A DNA stretch of 25,257 nt from Hyphomicrobiales bacterium (GTDB lineage: Bacteria; Pseudomonadota; Alphaproteobacteria; Rhizobiales; Beijerinckiaceae), in NCBI GenBank assembly GCA_015655535.1, contig JAATEW010000064.1, positions 1 through 25,257 on the forward strand, given 5' to 3'. The first letter of the stretch is position 1; the number at the start of each line of letters is the position of its first letter. The notes under the pieces were generated by a model. The model ran no database searches and was not told the origin of the DNA. It saw only the letters and a program-made list of their open reading frames with translations. Shown in pieces: positions 22,653 through 25,257 of this stretch. Made by a program: the position numbers and the translations under genes.

Positions 22653-24134
22653 TTACGCGGACTCAACCTCGATCGGGACCACCATGCGTAGATGGAACCC
22701 TTCGGGCGGAAAGTCGACACTAATGGCCGCGCCGATTTGCTGCGACAGCACGCGGTGCAGAAGAATGGAGCCGAAGCCTTGCCGCGCCGGTGGTATAACG
22801 AGCGGACCATTGCGCTCGCGCCATTCGCAGGAGAGCGCCCGCCGGCCGTCCTTCCCGGCGACAATGTCCCAATTTACCTTGAGGCTGCCGCCTTCCTTGC
22901 CCAAGGCGCCGTATTTGACGGCATTGGTCGTCAATTCATGAATGGTCATCCCAAGCGGAACGGCGATTTGCGACGGAAGCTCGACCGCCGGACCATCAAG
23001 CACGATGCTGAATTCCTCCGCATCCGAATAAGGCCCGAGCTCTTGAGTCAGAAGATGCGCGAAGGAGACGAATTGCTGAATCTCTTCGGTCAGGATCGCA
23101 TGAGTCCGCGCAAGCGAGGCGATGCGGCCCGCAAACGCGTCTTGATATTCTTCGATCGTCTGCGCGGTCCGCGCGGTCGAATTCATGACGCCTTGAACGG
23201 TTGCCAGCGTGTTTCTCACGCGATGATGCAGCTCGCGGATGAGCAACACTTGCCTTTGCTCGGTTTGGACATGTTCAGTGACGTCGCTGCCTTCGACGAA
23301 AATGCCGGTCATCTCGCCCTGCGGATCGAAGATCGGTTGCAGCACGAAATCGAGATAGCGCTCGATCGACAGGCCACTCGGCTCCGTTTGGATGAACAGG
23401 CGCATCTTGCTGCCGACGCAAGGCTCTCCAGTTCGATAGACCGTGTCGAGCAACGCGAGAAATTCCTGATTGATGCTTTCGGGAATGCCATCCTTGAAGG
23501 TTTTGCCGAGAACGTCGCGGTTGCCGATAAGTTTCCAAAACGACAGGTTTAAATATTCGAACACATGCTGCGGCCCGCTCAATACGCTCATGAAGCTCGG
23601 CGCTTTCATGAACAGGCCGTGCAGGAGTTTGGTTTCGGCGAGCAGGGTCTGGTTCAGGGCCTGAACGGATTCGACGCGCCGCAAGACCTCCCCTTTGAGG
23701 GTGGCCTCGACCGCGGCCGGGACTGTCGACTGGGTGGTCTTGACACCTTTCAGGTCGGAGACGTCTTGGGCATTCTGAACGATGAAGGTGACTTCGCCCC
23801 GTGTATTGTGGATCGGCACATGGGTACAGCTCCAGTAGCGCTCCTCAAACGCGTCTCCGACAGGAATGGCATAGGGCAATATAGGCAGGACATCGGTCAT
23901 GCCGCCGTCGCGTACGCGCTCGAAAGAGGATTGCAGGCGTTGGCGGCTTTCGCCTTCGGCCGGAAAGGCGTCGAACATGTAGCGGCCGAGCAAATCCGTG
24001 CGCGTGCGTTTCGTGGCGGCGAGATAGGCCTTGTTCATCTCGGCGATTTCGAGATCGGAATTCAGCACCACCAGCGGCATAGGGAGCGAGTCGAAGAGGA
24101 CTTGGAAGTCGATCGGGTCTTCCGGCTTCAGCAT
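22653..24134 (-). CDS. PAS-PAS-HWE sensor histidine kinase
   Basis: Soluble sensor kinase of 493 residues from the ATG at 24134 (GGGA six bases upstream). The frame is open to a TTG at 24287, but those 51 codons are not domain-like. A PAS domain (about 8-115, FDSLPMPLVVL onward) and a second PAS/PAC unit (about 180-295) precede the kinase core. The core has ELHHRVRNTLATVQ with phospho-acceptor His304, an N-box HELTTNAVKYGAL with His399, and the WxE motif at Trp438 (WRERNGP), which define the HWE family. The G-box GFGSILLHRVL is present. No membrane helix or cognate regulator is seen. The family often feeds light, redox or general-stress signalling in alphaproteobacteria; the signal here is unknown. 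Confidence 0.9.
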   Translation of the reverse strand: MLKPEDPIDFQVLFDSLPMPLVVLNSDLEIAEMNKAYLAATKRTRTDLLGRYMFDAFPAEGESRQRLQSSFERVRDGGMTDVLPILPYAIPVGDAFEERYWSCTHVPIHNTRGEVTFIVQNAQDVSDLKGVKTTQSTVPAAVEATLKGEVLRRVESVQALNQTLLAETKLLHGLFMKAPSFMSVLSGPQHVFEYLNLSFWKLIGNRDVLGKTFKDGIPESINQEFLALLDTVYRTGEPCVGSKMRLFIQTEPSGLSIERYLDFVLQPIFDPQGEMTGIFVEGSDVTEHVQTEQRQVLLIRELHHRVRNTLATVQGVMNSTARTAQTIEEYQDAFAGRIASLARTHAILTEEIQQFVSFAHLLTQELGPYSDAEEFSIVLDGPAVELPSQIAVPLGMTIHELTTNAVKYGALGKEGGSLKVNWDIVAGKDGRRALSCEWRERNGPLVIPPARQGFGSILLHRVLSQQIGAAISVDFPPEGFHLRMVVPIEVESA

Positions 24135-24427
24135 GACATGTCCCAGCCGCAAACATTTCGTGAACACAGGGCCTGCGGAGCCCTGGAAGACGTCATCGAA
24201 GGTGGAACCTGTCGCGCCGGTTTGCCCGGGCAAGGGAGGTGCATGCGGAAAAGCAGCGGCATTTGGCTTAGGCGATTCTGAACCCAATGCCTATGGATAG
24301 GTTTTGATCCGGAATCAATCATGTTAAGTCCCGGCCCTGATAAGTTGTGATCGATTCATATCCTTTCCAATGTGGATTATGGGACAAACGGTGTCGCACC
24401 GCTTGGATTTGAGCGTGTCTGGAATAG
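24135..24427. other. Divergent intergenic region, HWE kinase / purH
   Basis: No gene is seen. The stretch must hold the purH promoter and probably the kinase promoter. It contains copy 2 of a short repeat (24301-24317) and a small hairpin CGGTG-TCG-CACCG (24389-24401) about 27 bases before purH. I could not pick a convincing promoter. Confidence 0.5.
24301..24317. repeat. Short dispersed repeat (copy 2)
   Basis: GTTTTGATCCGGAATCA matches the element at 19153-19170 apart from one base change and one missing base. Confidence 0.35.
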
Positions 24428-25257
24428 ATGATGGCAGCTGAGCTGAGCCGTGTGACACGGGCGCTGATTTCCGTGTCGGACAAGACGGGCCTTGTGGAAT
24501 TCGCGCGGGGCCTCGCGCAATTCGGCATCGAGCTGATTTCGACGGGCGGCACGCGCAAGGCGCTTGCTGATGCGGGGCTCGCCGTCAGGGACGTCGCCGA
24601 TCTCACGGGTTTTCCGGAAATGATGGATGGACGGGTCAAAACCCTGCATCCCAAGGTGCACGGCGGCCTTCTCGCCATCCGGGGAAACCCGGAGCATGAA
24701 GCGGCAATGCTCGCGCATGATATTGCGCCGATCGATCTTCTCATCGTCAATCTCTATCCGTTCGAGGCGACGCTCGCAAAGGGCGCCACATTTGAAGAAT
24801 GTGTCGAGACGATCGATATTGGCGGTCCGGCGATGATCCGTGCCGCCTCGAAGAATTTCAACGATGTAGCCGTTGTCGTTGCGGTCGATGACTATGCGCT
24901 GATTTTGGCGGAATTGCAGGAAAATCATGGCGCGACGCGCCTCACTTTGCGCCGGGCGCTGGCCCAGAAGGCCTTTGCGCGGACGGCCGCCTATGATGCG
25001 GCGATCTCGAATTGGCTCGCGGAGGCCATCGGCGAGACGGCGCCGGCCTTCCGCGCTTTCGGGGGCCGTTATGCCGGCGATCTGCGCTATGGCGAAAATC
25101 CGCACCAGCCCGCCGCGCTCTATCTCTCGCCGCCAGAACGCGCAGGCGTCGCCACCGCGCGGCAACTGCAAGGCAAGCAACTATCTTATAACAATCTGAA
25201 CGACACGGATGCGGCCTTCGAACTCGTCGCCGAATTCGATTCCGAGCAAAGCGCAGC
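24428..25257 (+). CDS. purH: Bifunctional AICAR formyltransferase / IMP cyclohydrolase PurH (5' part)
   Basis: Catalyses the last two steps of de novo purine synthesis. The gene runs off the window end; 276 codons are visible of about 530 expected. The N-terminal cyclohydrolase (MGS-like) domain shows ALISVSDKTGL, STGGTRKAL, GFPEMMDGRVKTLHPKVHGG, LIVNLYPFE and DIGGPAMIRAASKN. The start of the transformylase domain shows LRYGENPHQPAALY. Two adjacent ATGs occur (24428 and 24431); GGAATAG upstream fits either, the second with better spacing. Convergence with other purine genes cannot be seen. Confidence 0.96.
   Translation, partial: MMAAELSRVTRALISVSDKTGLVEFARGLAQFGIELISTGGTRKALADAGLAVRDVADLTGFPEMMDGRVKTLHPKVHGGLLAIRGNPEHEAAMLAHDIAPIDLLIVNLYPFEATLAKGATFEECVETIDIGGPAMIRAASKNFNDVAVVVAVDDYALILAELQENHGATRLTLRRALAQKAFARTAAYDAAISNWLAEAIGETAPAFRAFGGRYAGDLRYGENPHQPAALYLSPPERAGVATARQLQGKQLSYNNLNDTDAAFELVAEFDSEQSA

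Noticed and set aside
24135..24287. TTG-initiated extension of the HWE kinase
   Set aside because: The 51 extra codons resemble no domain, and the ATG at 24134 has a usable ribosome-binding site right before the PAS domain.
1..25257. CRISPR arrays, tRNA or rRNA genes, transposases, prophage genes
   Set aside because: I looked for regular spacer-repeat arrays, RNA-gene signatures and mobility proteins and saw none.

Overview
The window is GC-rich DNA from an alphaproteobacterium, most likely a member of the Hyphomicrobiales. I infer this from a hopanoid-transport gene (hpnN), a possible Irr-type iron box in front of bacterioferritin, short palindromic repeats of a kind common in that order, an HWE-type histidine kinase, and a type VI secretion (T6SS) gene order close to the rhizobial/Agrobacterium imp cluster. 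A Beijerinckiaceae-like host is plausible but cannot be proven from the sequence alone.

Layout. (1) 1-1983, + strand: 3' part of hpnN, closed by a perfect 12-bp hairpin that contains its stop codon. (2) 2058-2934, - strand: bfd-like [2Fe-2S] protein, then bfr, with a possible iron-responsive operator between them. (3) 2935-3363: a gene-free stretch with direct repeats and two adjacent large palindromes. (4) 3364-13920, - strand: a T6SS signalling and membrane-complex module, transcribed as small FHA protein, tagH (FHA), terminator-like hairpin, then tssL, tssM, tagF, pppA, ppkA. The last three genes are joined by 4-bp ATGA overlaps or a 6-bp gap. (5) 14249-17317, + strand and divergent: a large exported caspase-like protein with ten two-cysteine modules, a peptidoglycan-binding-like segment and a glycine-rich tail. 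(6) 17384-19081, - strand: a Na/phosphate cotransporter-family protein. (7) 19168-22512, - strand: gnd-zwf-pgl, the complete oxidative branch of the pentose phosphate pathway. (8) 22653-24134, - strand: an orphan PAS-PAS-HWE sensor kinase. (9) 24428-end, + strand: 5' part of purH.

How the genes work together. The T6SS block holds the inner-membrane proteins TssL and TssM and a complete threonine-phosphorylation switch: kinase PpkA, phosphatase PppA, phosphopeptide-reading FHA proteins and the repressor TagF. No sheath, tube, baseplate, ClpV, Hcp or VgrG gene is present, and tssK is missing from the place it occupies in the imp order. Unrelated genes bound the block on both sides, so the rest of the apparatus must be elsewhere or absent. 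TssL carries three evenly spaced copies of a D-D-[R/N]-T-V-F-R motif in a proline-rich N-terminus. These look like multiple phosphothreonine docking sites for the two FHA proteins. That, and the modular caspase-like protein next door, are the most interesting parts of the window.
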